From NCBI GenBank assembly GCA_044225415.1, contig JBGAIO010000006.1:1-49210 (forward strand): 49,210 nt of DNA. Reading direction: 5' to 3'. The notes beneath the pieces were generated by a model. That model was not told where the DNA came from. It did no database searches and was given only the letters and a program-made list of their open reading frames with translations. The translations under genes and the position numbers were made by a program. Positions 1 to 8,666 of this stretch are shown in pieces (positions within the stretch are counted from its first letter, which is position 1; every line of letters begins with the position of its first letter). Origin of the DNA: JALORV01 sp044225415. Lineage in GTDB: Bacteria > Pseudomonadota > Gammaproteobacteria > Burkholderiales > Burkholderiaceae_F.

Positions 1-2
1 TC

Positions 3-1301
3 GTCTCGCGCCGCGTCGAAGGCGACGTGCACCGCTGCACGTACGGCGAACTCGCCCAGCGCGCGCGGCACATGGCCGCCGCCCTTGCGGCGCGCGGCAT
101 CGGCATGGGCGATCGCGTCGCGACGCTGGCGTGGAACGGCTACCGCCACTTGGAGCTCTACTACGCCGTGTCCGGCTCGGGCGCCGTGCTGCACACACTG
201 AATCCGCGCCTGCACCCGGACCAGGTCGCGTGGATCACCGACCATGCCGAGGACCGGATCCTGTTCTTCGACCTGACGTTCCTGCCGCTGGTCGAGGCGA
301 TCGCGCGGCGCGTGAAGACGATCAGGACCTTCGTCGCGATGACGGACCGCGCGCACATGCCGGCCAGCACCACGATTCCGGATCTGCTGTGCTACGAGGA
401 TCTGTTCGACGGGCAGCACGCCGACGACACCTGGCCGCAGTTCGACGAGCAGAGCGCGTCGTCGCTGTGCTACACGTCGGGCACCACCGGCGATCCGAAG
501 GGCGTGCTCTACAGCCATCGCTCGACCGTGCTGCACAGCTATGCCGCGGCGCTGCCCGATTCGCTGAACTGCTCGGCGCGCGACGTCATCCTGCCGGTCG
601 TGCCGATGTTCCACGTCAACGCGTGGGGCCTGCCCTACGTCGCATGCATGGTCGGGGCCAGGCTCGTCTTTCCGGGGCCTTTCCTCGACGGCGCGTCGCT
701 GTACGAGCTGTGTGAGGCCGAAGGCGTGACGATGGCGGCCGGCGTGCCGACCGTCTGGCAGGGGTTGCTGGCGCACGTCGAGGCCAATGGGTTGACGTTC
801 AGCACGATGCGCCGCATGGTGATCGGCGGCGCCGCGTGCCCGCCCGCGATGACGCAGGCGTTCCAGGACCGCTACGACGTGCAGGTGCTGCATGCCTGGG
901 GCATGACGGAGCTGAGTCCGCTGGGCACCGTCTGCGCGATGAAGCGCCGGCACGAAGCGATGAACGCTGCCGACCGTCTCGCGCTGCAGGCCAGGCAGGG
1001 TCGTGCCGTCTTCGGCGTCGACATCAGGATCGTCGATGCCGACGGCAGCGAACTGCCGCGCGATGGCGAATCGGCCGGCGAACTGCTGGTGCGCGGGCCC
1101 TGGGTCATCGACCGCTACTTCAAGAACGCCGGCGGTGATCCGCTGGTCAGGGATGCACTCGGGCGTGACTGGTTCCCGACGGGCAACGTCGCCACCATCG
1201 ACGCCGATGGTTTCATGCAGATCACCGATCGCAGCGGATGCCCGACCAGGCCCGGCGGCGCGTGGATCGGCTCCCTCGATCCCGGACTGCCGATGGCCTG
1301 A
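3..1301 (+). CDS. Acyl-CoA synthetase (AMP-binding), 5' cut by window, C-terminus eroded
   Basis: Adenylate-forming fatty acyl-CoA ligase. The frame is open from base 3, and residues before the first in-frame GTG (27) match the family (VSRRVEGD), so the true start lies upstream. The A3 P-loop motif (YTSGTTGDPKG) and the A5 motif (HAWGMTELSPLG) are intact. The A7 motif, normally WFPTGD, reads WFPTGN, losing the Asp that contacts the ATP ribose. The A8 hinge, normally DRSKDxIKSGGEWI, reads DRSGCPTRPGGAWI. The frame stops a few residues later, so the C-terminal lid domain of about 110-130 residues with the catalytic Lys is missing. The next gene starts 17 bp downstream. I read it as a decaying or non-catalytic ligase. 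Confidence 0.85.
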   Translation, partial: VSRRVEGDVHRCTYGELAQRARHMAAALAARGIGMGDRVATLAWNGYRHLELYYAVSGSGAVLHTLNPRLHPDQVAWITDHAEDRILFFDLTFLPLVEAIARRVKTIRTFVAMTDRAHMPASTTIPDLLCYEDLFDGQHADDTWPQFDEQSASSLCYTSGTTGDPKGVLYSHRSTVLHSYAAALPDSLNCSARDVILPVVPMFHVNAWGLPYVACMVGARLVFPGPFLDGASLYELCEAEGVTMAAGVPTVWQGLLAHVEANGLTFSTMRRMVIGGAACPPAMTQAFQDRYDVQVLHAWGMTELSPLGTVCAMKRRHEAMNAADRLALQARQGRAVFGVDIRIVDADGSELPRDGESAGELLVRGPWVIDRYFKNAGGDPLVRDALGRDWFPTGNVATIDADGFMQITDRSGCPTRPGGAWIGSLDPGLPMA

Positions 1302-1318
1302 ATCCGCGGAAGGTACCG

Positions 1319-2347
1319 ATGACCGCACTCTCCATCAACGCCCTGCCCGCCCGTGCCCGCGCACTGTTCCCCGGCGTGCTGGCCTGCGGTGTCGTGGCCG
1401 CGGCCGCGACTTTCCTGTCCGAGCACTACGGCGCGCCCGTGATGCTGTTCGCCCTGCTGCTGGGCATGGCGATGAACTTCCTGTCGGCCGATGGACCGTG
1501 CGCAGCGGGCATCGCCTTCACCAGCCGCGCAGTGCTGCGCATCGGGGTCGCGTTGCTGGGACTGCGCATCACGGCCGGGCAGGTCACGGCGCTCGGATGG
1601 TTCCCGCCGTTGCTGGTCGTCGGCACCGTCGCTGCGACGATCGCCGTCTCGATCGTGGCTGCGAAGCTGTTCGGATTCCGGGGGCTGTTCGGTCTGCTCA
1701 CGGGCGGCGCGACCGCGATCTGCGGCGCGTCGGCTGCGCTCGCCCTGTCGGCCGCGCTGCCCCACCATCCGCTGAAGGAGCGGGCCACGCTGTTCACGGT
1801 GATCGGCGTCAGCGCGCTGTCGACGGTGGCGATGATCGCCTACCCGATGATCGTCCACGCGCTGGACCTCGATCCGATGCGGGCCGGCATCTTCCTCGGC
1901 GGCACGATCCACGACGTCGCGCAGGTGGTGGGCGCGGGCTACAGCCTGTCGCGCGAGACCGGCGATGCCGCGACGCTGGTCAAGCTGATGCGGGTGGCGA
2001 TGCTGCTGCCGGTCATCGTCGTCGCGGTGACGGTCACGCGCCTCGGCATCGGCGGACTGGAAGCCGGCGGCCCGGCCGGCACCGCGCGTCCGCCGCTGCT
2101 GCCGTGGTTCGCAGTCGCCTTCGCGATCCTCGTGGCCGTCAACAGCCTGGGCTGGGTCTCTGCGCCCGTGGTCGCGCTCGGCAACGACGTGTCGCGCTGG
2201 TGCCTGGTGGCCGCCATCGCCGGCATCGGCATGAAGACCCAGTTGCGCGAGCTGGTCGATGTCGGCATCAAGCCGATCGTGCTGATGATCTGCGAGACGA
2301 TCTTTCTCGCGGTGCTGGTGCTGCTGTTGCTGCGCTGGGCCGGCTGA
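1319..2347 (+). CDS. YeiH/UPF0324 family putative sulfate exporter
   Basis: Integral membrane protein of 342 residues with about ten hydrophobic segments, of the UPF0324/YeiH family often labelled putative sulfate exporter; no transport substrate is firmly proven for most members. Family hallmarks are GVALLGLRI near residue 80, the glycine-rich GGATAICGASAA, and GGTIHDVAQVVGAG. Start ATG at 1319 follows an AAGG-type ribosome site inside the short gap after the truncated ligase; an in-frame ATG at 1238 lies inside that gene and adds only an arginine-rich stretch, so it was rejected. It may be co-transcribed with the ligase and converges on dcd 12 bp downstream. Confidence 0.85.
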   Translation: MTALSINALPARARALFPGVLACGVVAAAATFLSEHYGAPVMLFALLLGMAMNFLSADGPCAAGIAFTSRAVLRIGVALLGLRITAGQVTALGWFPPLLVVGTVAATIAVSIVAAKLFGFRGLFGLLTGGATAICGASAALALSAALPHHPLKERATLFTVIGVSALSTVAMIAYPMIVHALDLDPMRAGIFLGGTIHDVAQVVGAGYSLSRETGDAATLVKLMRVAMLLPVIVVAVTVTRLGIGGLEAGGPAGTARPPLLPWFAVAFAILVAVNSLGWVSAPVVALGNDVSRWCLVAAIAGIGMKTQLRELVDVGIKPIVLMICETIFLAVLVLLLLRWAG

Positions 2348-2359
2348 CCACCCGCAGCG

Positions 2360-2923
2360 TCAGGTCCGCGGCAGCGTGACTCCGCGCTGTCCCTGGTACT
2401 TGCCGCCGCGGTCGCGGTACGAGGTTTCGCACACCTCGTCGCTCTCGATGAACAGCACCTGTGCGCAGCCTTCGTGCGCGTAGATCTTGGCGGGCAGCGG
2501 CGTCGTGTTGGAAAATTCCAGCGTCACGTGGCCTTCCCACTCGGGCTCGAGCGGCGTGACGTTGACGATGATGCCGCAGCGCGCGTAGGTGCTCTTGCCG
2601 AGGCAGATGGTCAGCACGTTGCGCGGGATGCGGAAGTACTCGACGGTGCGCGCCAGCGCGAACGAGTTCGGCGGGATGATGCACACCGCGCTCTTCACGT
2701 CGACGAAGGAATTCGGGTCGAAGGCCTTGGGATCGACGATCGTCGAGTTGATGTTCGTGAAGATCTTGAATTCGTCGGCGCAGCGGATGTCGTAGCCGTA
2801 ACTCGACGTGCCGTAGCTCACGATGCGCTGGCCATTCACTTCGCGCACCTGCCCCGCCTCGAAGGGCTCGATCATGCCCTGCGCCGCCATGCGGCGGATC
2901 CACTTGTCGCTCTTGATGCTCAT
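2360..2923 (-). CDS. dcd: dCTP deaminase
   Basis: Deaminates dCTP to dUTP, feeding thymidylate synthesis in the cytoplasm. The 187-residue protein is family length and begins MSIKSDKWIRRMA. Active-site blocks are present: GKSTYARCG (Ser and Arg of the catalytic loop), VTLEFSN (catalytic Glu), and the C-terminal YRDRGGKYQGQRG that closes over the triphosphate. The ATG at 2923 was chosen because the longer frame adds 34 non-conserved residues. A 134-bp gap separates it from the divergent PLP-enzyme gene and must hold both promoters. Confidence 0.95.
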   Translation of the reverse strand: MSIKSDKWIRRMAAQGMIEPFEAGQVREVNGQRIVSYGTSSYGYDIRCADEFKIFTNINSTIVDPKAFDPNSFVDVKSAVCIIPPNSFALARTVEYFRIPRNVLTICLGKSTYARCGIIVNVTPLEPEWEGHVTLEFSNTTPLPAKIYAHEGCAQVLFIESDEVCETSYRDRGGKYQGQRGVTLPRT

Positions 2924-3057
2924 CACATTCCGCGTGACGACCTGCACCGCTGGAACCGCAGGTTGTAAGCCGCCCCGACACCCCTCCAAAGAAGACGCGA
3001 TTCTACGGGCGCCGGACGGCAGCATCGTTGCGTGCCGGCCCGATTAGACTCGGCCTC

Positions 3058-4185
3058 ATGAAACTGCGGTGGACTCCCGCGCGCGTCGGCGACGCGCTGC
3101 ACGAAGTCGACACTCCGGCCCTGGTGCTGGACCTCGACCGCTTCGAATCCAATCTCGAGCGGCTGATGCGCTCTTCCACCGTGCGCGGCACGCGCGTGCG
3201 GCCGCATGCGAAGAGCCACAAGTGCGTGGAGATCGCGCGCCGACAGATCGCCGCAGGCGCCATCGGCATCTGCTGCCAGAAGGTGTCCGAAGCCGAGGTG
3301 TTCCTGGCCGGCGGCATCGAAGACGTGCTGGTCACCAACGAGATCATCGGCAAGCGCAAGGTCACCGCGCTGGCCTCGCTCGCCGTGCGCTATCCAAAGG
3401 CGACCATCGGCGTGTGCGTCGACGACGTGCGCCAGGTACGGCAGCTGGCCACCGCGTGCCGGGCGCTGGCCGCCGAACTCGACGTGTACATCGAGATCGA
3501 CGTCGGCCATGGCCGCGCCGGCGTGCCGGACACGGCGGCGGCCATCGACCTGGCGCGCGAGATCAAGCTGCACCGCAGCCTGAACCTGCGCGGCCTGCAG
3601 GCGTACTACGGCTCGGCGCAGCACCGGCGCAGCGTGCGCGAGCGCCGGCAGGCGATCACGCTGGCGGCAGGCCTCGCCGGCGCCGCGCGCGACGGACTGC
3701 TTGCCGAGGCGTTGCCGTGCGAGATCATCACCGGCGGCGGCACCGGCACCTTTCCGTACGAGACGGGCAGCGGGGTCTACAACGAGATCCAGCCCGGCTC
3801 GTACGTGCTGATGGACGTCGACTACAGCAAGAACGAATTCGATCCGATCGCGCCCGCGTTCGAGCCGGCGCTGTACATCCTGTCATCGGTGATGAGTGCG
3901 CGCGGCGACCGCGTCACGCTGGACGCCGGTCTGAAGACATTCTCGACGGACTCCGGCCCCGCGATGCCGGCCTTCGAGGGCTGGCAGGTGCGCGGCGTGT
4001 CGGACGAGCACACGGTGCTGATCCGCGTCGCCAATGACGGGCCGAACCTCGCCATCGGCGACAAGCCGCTGCTGATCCCCGGGCACGTCGATCCGACGAT
4101 CAATCTGCACGATGTCATGGTCGTCGTCCGCAACGACGTGGTCATCGACCTGTGGTCCATCGACGCGCGCGGCGCGGTGTTCTAG
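3058..4185 (+). CDS. D-threonine aldolase / DSD1-type PLP enzyme
   Basis: Fold-type III PLP enzyme of 375 residues (alanine-racemase-like N-domain plus D-serine-dehydratase-like C-domain). The N-terminus VDTPALVLDLDRFESNL is the family signature. Lys in RPHAKSHK is the expected PLP Schiff-base lysine, and EIDVGHGRAGV and ITGGGTGTF line the cofactor site. The C-terminal HVDPTINLHD supplies the His-x-Asp metal ligands of D-threonine aldolases, so cleavage of D-threonine or a beta-hydroxy-D-amino acid is likely, but D-serine dehydratase activity cannot be excluded by eye. ATG 3058 is preferred over GTG 3028 because conservation begins just after it. It converges on the EamA transporter gene. Confidence 0.85.
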   Translation: MKLRWTPARVGDALHEVDTPALVLDLDRFESNLERLMRSSTVRGTRVRPHAKSHKCVEIARRQIAAGAIGICCQKVSEAEVFLAGGIEDVLVTNEIIGKRKVTALASLAVRYPKATIGVCVDDVRQVRQLATACRALAAELDVYIEIDVGHGRAGVPDTAAAIDLAREIKLHRSLNLRGLQAYYGSAQHRRSVRERRQAITLAAGLAGAARDGLLAEALPCEIITGGGTGTFPYETGSGVYNEIQPGSYVLMDVDYSKNEFDPIAPAFEPALYILSSVMSARGDRVTLDAGLKTFSTDSGPAMPAFEGWQVRGVSDEHTVLIRVANDGPNLAIGDKPLLIPGHVDPTINLHDVMVVVRNDVVIDLWSIDARGAVF

Positions 4186-4212
4186 AAACGCGTCGCCGCG
4201 TCTGCCGGCGCA

Positions 4213-5205
4213 TCAGTCGACCACGCCGACGCTTTCCACTTCGCGCGCCGCGTCGCGCCGCGCGAACTGCGCGATCGCCACGCCGGCCAGCGTCACCGCG
4301 GCACCGACCAGCTTGATCGCGCCGTAGCCCTCGCCCGTGACCCACCACGCGACCAGTCCAGCCACCGGCGGCATCAGGTACATCAGCGGTGCGGTGCGCG
4401 CCACGCCGCGCACGGCGTTGACCCAGCCCCACACGATCCAGCCCGCGAAGGCGGAGATGATCACTGCCCACAGCAGTCCGGCCCAGATCGCCAGCGTCAC
4501 CTCGTTCCACGCCACGCGCAGTCCGGCCGGGATGCTGATCAGCAGCACCGGCACGCTGCCCAGCAGCGTCGCGTAGGCCATCACCAGCACGCCGCCGCGC
4601 CGTTCGATCAGCGGCTTCGCGGCGACGGTGTAGGCGGAGAAGAAGAACGCCGCGACCAGCAGCACGAGGTCGCCGCCGCTCGCGCGCCATTGCGCGCCGA
4701 GCAGCTTGTCCGACAGGAAGATCAGCACCCCCGCGCACGCGACGCCGACCCCGGCGATCTGCGCGCGCGACAGCGATTCGACGCCGAGCCCCCGCAGCAG
4801 CAGCAGCGTGAACACCGGGCCGCAGGCGAGGATCAGCGAACTGGAGAACGCGGTCGACCAGTCGATGCCGTAGGTCACCAGCCCGACGTGCGCGAGATGG
4901 CCGAGCAGTCCCAGCCGCAGCAAGGCCCACCACTCGCTGCGCGGCAGCCGCGGCCAGCGCAGGCCATAGCGCTGCCACAGCAGTGCGATCGCACACAGCG
5001 GCATGATCAGGTAGCGCACGAACAGGAATCCACCCGGCGTGATCGCCGCGAACACCGCCTTCTGGACGCTGAAGTTCACGCCCCATACCAGGATCAGCGC
5101 GAGAGCGAGCAGCAGCGCCGCGCGTTCGCGCGCAGGCTGCGCGGCCTTTGCGGATGCCGCAGGGCCTGTCGCAGTCTCTGCTCGGTCCTCGCCGGGTGTC
5201 ACCAT
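4213..5205 (-). CDS. EamA/DMT family transporter
   Basis: Drug/metabolite-superfamily inner-membrane transporter, 330 residues with about ten hydrophobic segments in two EamA repeats (roughly residues 30-170 and 180-310). The first repeat opens with LALILVWGVNFSVQKAVF, and the second contains LLVAAFFFSAYTVAAKPLI. Substrate is unknown; relatives export amino acids or metabolites. Start ATG at 5205 gives a short polar N-tail before the first helix; the longer open frame upstream runs into the divergent EF-hand gene and was rejected. Confidence 0.85.
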   Translation of the reverse strand: MVTPGEDRAETATGPAASAKAAQPARERAALLLALALILVWGVNFSVQKAVFAAITPGGFLFVRYLIMPLCAIALLWQRYGLRWPRLPRSEWWALLRLGLLGHLAHVGLVTYGIDWSTAFSSSLILACGPVFTLLLLRGLGVESLSRAQIAGVGVACAGVLIFLSDKLLGAQWRASGGDLVLLVAAFFFSAYTVAAKPLIERRGGVLVMAYATLLGSVPVLLISIPAGLRVAWNEVTLAIWAGLLWAVIISAFAGWIVWGWVNAVRGVARTAPLMYLMPPVAGLVAWWVTGEGYGAIKLVGAAVTLAGVAIAQFARRDAAREVESVGVVD

Positions 5206-5287
5206 GGCGCTGCGAGCATATCCGCTTGCGGCAGGCGTAAGATGGATCGTTCGAGGCCGACGGTCCGGCCACCATGACGGAGACTCC

Positions 5288-5722
5288 ATGCACCTGCGTT
5301 CTGTGACGATTCGCGCCGGATGTGCCGCGCTGGCGGCCTCGGCGATGCTGCTGTCGGCGGGTGCGCGGGCCCAGACGGCCGCGCCCGCGATCGACGAGGC
5401 TGCATTGCGCAAGGCCTTCGACGCCGCGGACTCCAACAAGGACGGCGTCATCGAAATCGACGAGGCCGTCGCCGATGCGGTGCTGATCTTTGCCACGCTG
5501 GACAAGAACCGCGACGGCTTCCTCACGGTGGACGAACTGCCGCGGCACGACCCGGTGCGCCTGAAGGCGGCCGACCGCAACGGCGACGGCAAGCTGTCGG
5601 TGGGCGAAGTCGCCGCCGACCGGGTCTGGGAGTTCTTCGAGGCCGACACCGATCGCAACGGCGTGCTCACCTTCGAGGAAGTGCGCGTCTACGTCATCAA
5701 AGTGCGCGCCGCGCGCAAGTAA
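5288..5722 (+). CDS. Exported EF-hand protein with four calcium-binding loops
   Basis: A 144-residue protein with a signal peptide (residues 1 to about 28, ending AGARAQ) followed by four EF-hand loops: DSNKDGVIEIDE, DKNRDGFLTVDE, DRNGDGKLSVGE and DTDRNGVLTFEE. Each has acidic or polar residues at the 1,3,5 positions and Glu at 12, so Ca2+ binding in the periplasm is likely. No catalytic domain is present; role unknown. It lies 15 bp upstream of a small lipoprotein gene and is divergent from the EamA gene (82-bp shared regulatory gap). Confidence 0.85.
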   Translation: MHLRSVTIRAGCAALAASAMLLSAGARAQTAAPAIDEAALRKAFDAADSNKDGVIEIDEAVADAVLIFATLDKNRDGFLTVDELPRHDPVRLKAADRNGDGKLSVGEVAADRVWEFFEADTDRNGVLTFEEVRVYVIKVRAARK

Positions 5723-5737
5723 GGGCAGGAGCAAGAC

Positions 5738-5986
5738 ATGAAGATCGCATATCGCACTCTGTCGGCGGCCACTCTCGGCGCGCTGGCCGCGCTGGCCCTG
5801 GGCGGCTGCGCCAACATGACGCCGCAGGAACAGAACCGCGCCACCGGGCAGGTCGTCGGCGGCGTCACCGGCGCAGCGCTGGGTTCGCTGATCGGCGGCG
5901 GCACCGGGCGGTCCATCGCCATCGCTTCCGGGGCCGTCATCGGCACCGTCGTCGGCGGCGAAATCGGCGCGAACCAGACGCGCTGA
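5738..5986 (+). CDS. Glycine-zipper (2TM) outer-membrane lipoprotein, OsmB-like
   Basis: An 82-residue lipoprotein. Its signal peptide ends at a lipobox (ALGGC), with the modified Cys near residue 24. The mature part is one glycine-zipper hairpin with repeated G-x3-G spacing (GQVVGGVTGAALGSLIGGG, then GAVIGTVVGGEIG), as in OsmB/SlyB-type proteins that insert in the outer membrane. A purine-rich ribosome site (GGGCAGGAG) precedes the ATG. Probably co-transcribed with the EF-hand gene; function beyond envelope integrity is not deducible. Confidence 0.85.
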   Translation: MKIAYRTLSAATLGALAALALGGCANMTPQEQNRATGQVVGGVTGAALGSLIGGGTGRSIAIASGAVIGTVVGGEIGANQTR

Positions 5987-6073
5987 GCGGTGCACGGCGC
6001 GCGTTGACGCGCGTCAGCCCTGCGCCGGGGCCGGCCGGCCACAATCGATGCGGGATCCATCCGTGCATCGATC

Positions 6074-8075
6074 ATGAATCCGACCGTCATCACGCTGCTG
6101 CTGGCCGCCGGCCTTGCAGCCTTCGCTGCGCTTGCGTGGCGCAAGCTGTCGGTGGTCGCGGCGCTGGCGCCCGACCACCGCTTCGATGCGGCTGCTGCGC
6201 GCAGCGCGCGGCTGCTGCGCATGGGCTTCGCGCAGTCGCGCATGCTGAGCGGCGACTTCCGGCCCGGGCTGATGCATGCGGTCATCTTCCTGGGCTTCCT
6301 CGCGCTGCTGATCCGCAAGCTGCACCTGCTGGTCATCGGCTTCGCACCGCTGGCGACCATCCCCGGCGGGCTGGGCAGCGCCTACGGCGTTCAAGGACTT
6401 CATCGAACTCGCGGTGCTGCTCGCCGTGCTGTACGGGTTCTGGCGCCGCTTCGTGCGTCCTCCCGCGCGACTCGAGCCCAACCGCGAGGCGCTGCTGATC
6501 CTGTCGCTGATCCTGATCATCATGGTCACCGACTTCGGCTTCGATGCATTCCGCTTCGCGCTTTACGCGGGTACGGTGCCGGCCATCGCGCACGAAGCCT
6601 CTTGGGCATGGATCGGCGGAGCGCTCGCTGCTCCGCTGGCCGGTTGGTCGCCCGAGGCGCTGACCGTCGGCATGCACGCCATGTACTGGACGCAGATGGT
6701 CACGGTGTTCACGTTCATGGCGATACTGCCGGTGGGCGAACACTTCCACATCGTCACTGCGCTGCCGGCGCTGTACTTCGCGCGCGACCTGCCGGTCAAC
6801 GACGTCCCGGCGGTGGATCTCGCGCCTTTCAGCGACGACGACGCCGACCCTGACACGATGAAGATCGGCGCGAAGACGGCGCTCGACCTGACGTGGAAGG
6901 AAGGCCTGGACGTGTTCACCTGCACGGAGTGCGGGCGCTGCAAGGACGCCTGCCCGACCTTTCTCACCGGCAAGCCGCTGGCGCACAAGTGGGTCAATGA
7001 CGCGCTCAAGCACCACCTGATGGAGCATGCCGGCGCGGTGCGCGAGCGCGATGCCGCGCAGCTGCCCGCGCTGGTCGGCAAAGTGCTGTCGGAAGACACG
7101 CTGTGGGCCTGCACCACCTGCGGCTACTGCGAGTCGGCCTGCCCGATCTCGCTCGAGCACCTGCCGCGCTTCTTCCGCCTGCGCCAACGCCAGGTGATGA
7201 TGGAAGGCGAGTTCCCGCACGAGCTGAACCGGCTCTTCTCCGCCTACGAGTCCGCCGGCAACCCGTGGGGACTGGACGCCGGCACGCGCGGCAATTGGGC
7301 CGCGGAGGCGAAGGACCTGGACGTTCGCGTCATTGCGTCCGCCGAAGACGTCGCGGCGGTGGACTGCGTGTACTACGTCGGCTCCGCCTCGTCGTTCGAC
7401 CCGCGTGGCCAGAAGATCGCGCGCGCCTTTGCAAAGGTGGCACAGGCCGCCGGCGTCAAGCTCGGCATCCTCGGCGCGCAGGAAGGCTCGACGGGTGAGT
7501 GCGTGCGCCGGCTCGGCAACGAGATGGTATTCCAGCAGCTCGCGGCCGCGCTGGTCGAGACGATGAACGGATTCGGCATCCGGCGCATCGTCACTGCAGA
7601 CCCGCATGCGTACAACGCGCTGAAGAACGAGCTCGGTGCATGGGGCGGCCACTATGAAGTGGTGCACCACACGCAGGCCATCGACGAGTGGATCCGCGCC
7701 GGTCGCCTGAAGGTGCAGCGCACGCACGAGCGCATCGCGTTCCACGACCCCTGCTATCTCGGCCGGCACAACGGCGAATACGAGGCACCGCGGCGCGTGC
7801 TGCAGGCCATCAGCCGAGACGCTCCACTCGAGCCGGCTCTCGCACGCGACAAGGCCATGTGCTGCGGCGCCGGTGGGGGGCGCATGTGGCTGGAGGAGAC
7901 CATCGGCACGCGCATCAACGTGCTGCGTGCGGAACAGCTGCTGGCGGTTCAGCCGGCCGGCGTGGCGACGGCGTGTCCGTACTGCGCGGTGATGGTGGGC
8001 GATGGACTCGCCGAGAAGAATCCGACGGTGGCGGCGCGGGATATCGCGGAGCTGGTGGCGGACGCGCTGGGCTGA
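6074..8075 (+). CDS. EtfD-like membrane iron-sulfur oxidoreductase, frameshifted
   Basis: Predicted to pass electrons from electron-transfer flavoprotein to quinone, as the EtfD/heterodisulfide-reductase-like fusion family does in fatty-acid oxidation. N-terminal part (6074 to about 6388): membrane segments. C-terminal part (from about 6387): more membrane segments, then two ferredoxin clusters (CTECGRCKDACP and CTTCGYCESACP), then cysteine-rich CCG blocks (FHDPCYLGRH, AMCCGAGGGR, ACPYCAVM). The two parts are in different frames. Removing the single G at 6389 restores SAYG-FKDFIELAVLLAVLYGF and a protein of about 666 residues, the expected full length. Either a sequencing indel or a recent mutation; as written the membrane half and redox half are not joined. 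Confidence 0.8.
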
Positions 8076-8105
8076 CGAGGCAACGTCAAATGGATCCCCG
8101 CCGTC

Positions 8106-8125
8106 ATCCCGGCGAACGCCGGGAT
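8106..8125. repeat. REP-like palindrome between convergent genes
   Basis: ATCCCGGCG-AA-CGCCGGGAT forms a perfect 9-bp hairpin, preceded by GTC and by a partial GGATCCCCG copy at 8092. It belongs to the same family as the palindromes near 21.1, 27.0, 27.4 and 41.5 kb. It lies between the convergent EtfD-like and CMD genes and could act as a bidirectional terminator. Confidence 0.7.
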
Positions 8126-8129
8126 TCAA

Positions 8130-8666
8130 TTACTTCTGACCTTCCGGCGTGATCTGCAGCGCCACCAGGAAGCGCGCCACCATGTTGTAGGTGGCGGTCG
8201 CCGCCACCAGCTCGACTACCTCGGTCGGCGGCAGGTGCCGTTTCAGTTCGTCGAAGACCGCATCGGAAATCTTCACGTCGCGGGTGCTGGCGATGGCGAA
8301 GCCGATCACCGCGCGCTGTACGTCGTCGTACAGCGGGCTCGTCGCCGCCGCGTCGGGATCGTCCAGCGCTGCGAGCTGCTGCGGCGTCGCGCCGGCCATC
8401 GCGAGCTCGGGCGCATGGTGGTGGTACTCGTAGTGCGCGCCGGTGAGACGCGCCACCACGCAGATCGCCAGTTCGCGCAGGAACGGCGACAGCGCGAGCT
8501 GCGTGCGCACGGCACCCAGGTACACGTTCCACGCGCGGGCGAGCGGCTCCGACCACAGCAGCAGGCGATCCAGGTTCAGCAGCGTGCCGCCGCGGCGCGC
8601 CTCGATGGCGGCTACCAGCTCACGGCTGCGCGGCGCGAGATCCTCGCGCCAGGATTCGATGCGCAT
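8130..8666 (-). CDS. Carboxymuconolactone decarboxylase (CMD/AhpD-fold) family protein
   Basis: A 178-residue all-helical AhpD-like protein. The core LRELAICVVARLTGAHYEYH and the following HAPELAMAGATPQQLAAL match the CMD family. It lacks the CxxC pair of AhpD peroxidases (single Cys in the core helix), so a peroxidase role is unlikely; many such proteins are uncharacterised or act in aromatic or lactone metabolism. It is the last gene of the coxD-coxE-coxG run, its ATG directly abutting the coxG stop, so it is very probably co-transcribed. Confidence 0.8.
   Translation of the reverse strand: MRIESWREDLAPRSRELVAAIEARRGGTLLNLDRLLLWSEPLARAWNVYLGAVRTQLALSPFLRELAICVVARLTGAHYEYHHHAPELAMAGATPQQLAALDDPDAAATSPLYDDVQRAVIGFAIASTRDVKISDAVFDELKRHLPPTEVVELVAATATYNMVARFLVALQITPEGQK

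Noticed and set aside
6005..6016. Perfect 12-bp palindrome TGACGCGCGTCA upstream of the EtfD-like gene
   Set aside because: Short and made mostly of CG steps in a GC-rich genome; no adjacent regulator or promoter boxes to support an operator.
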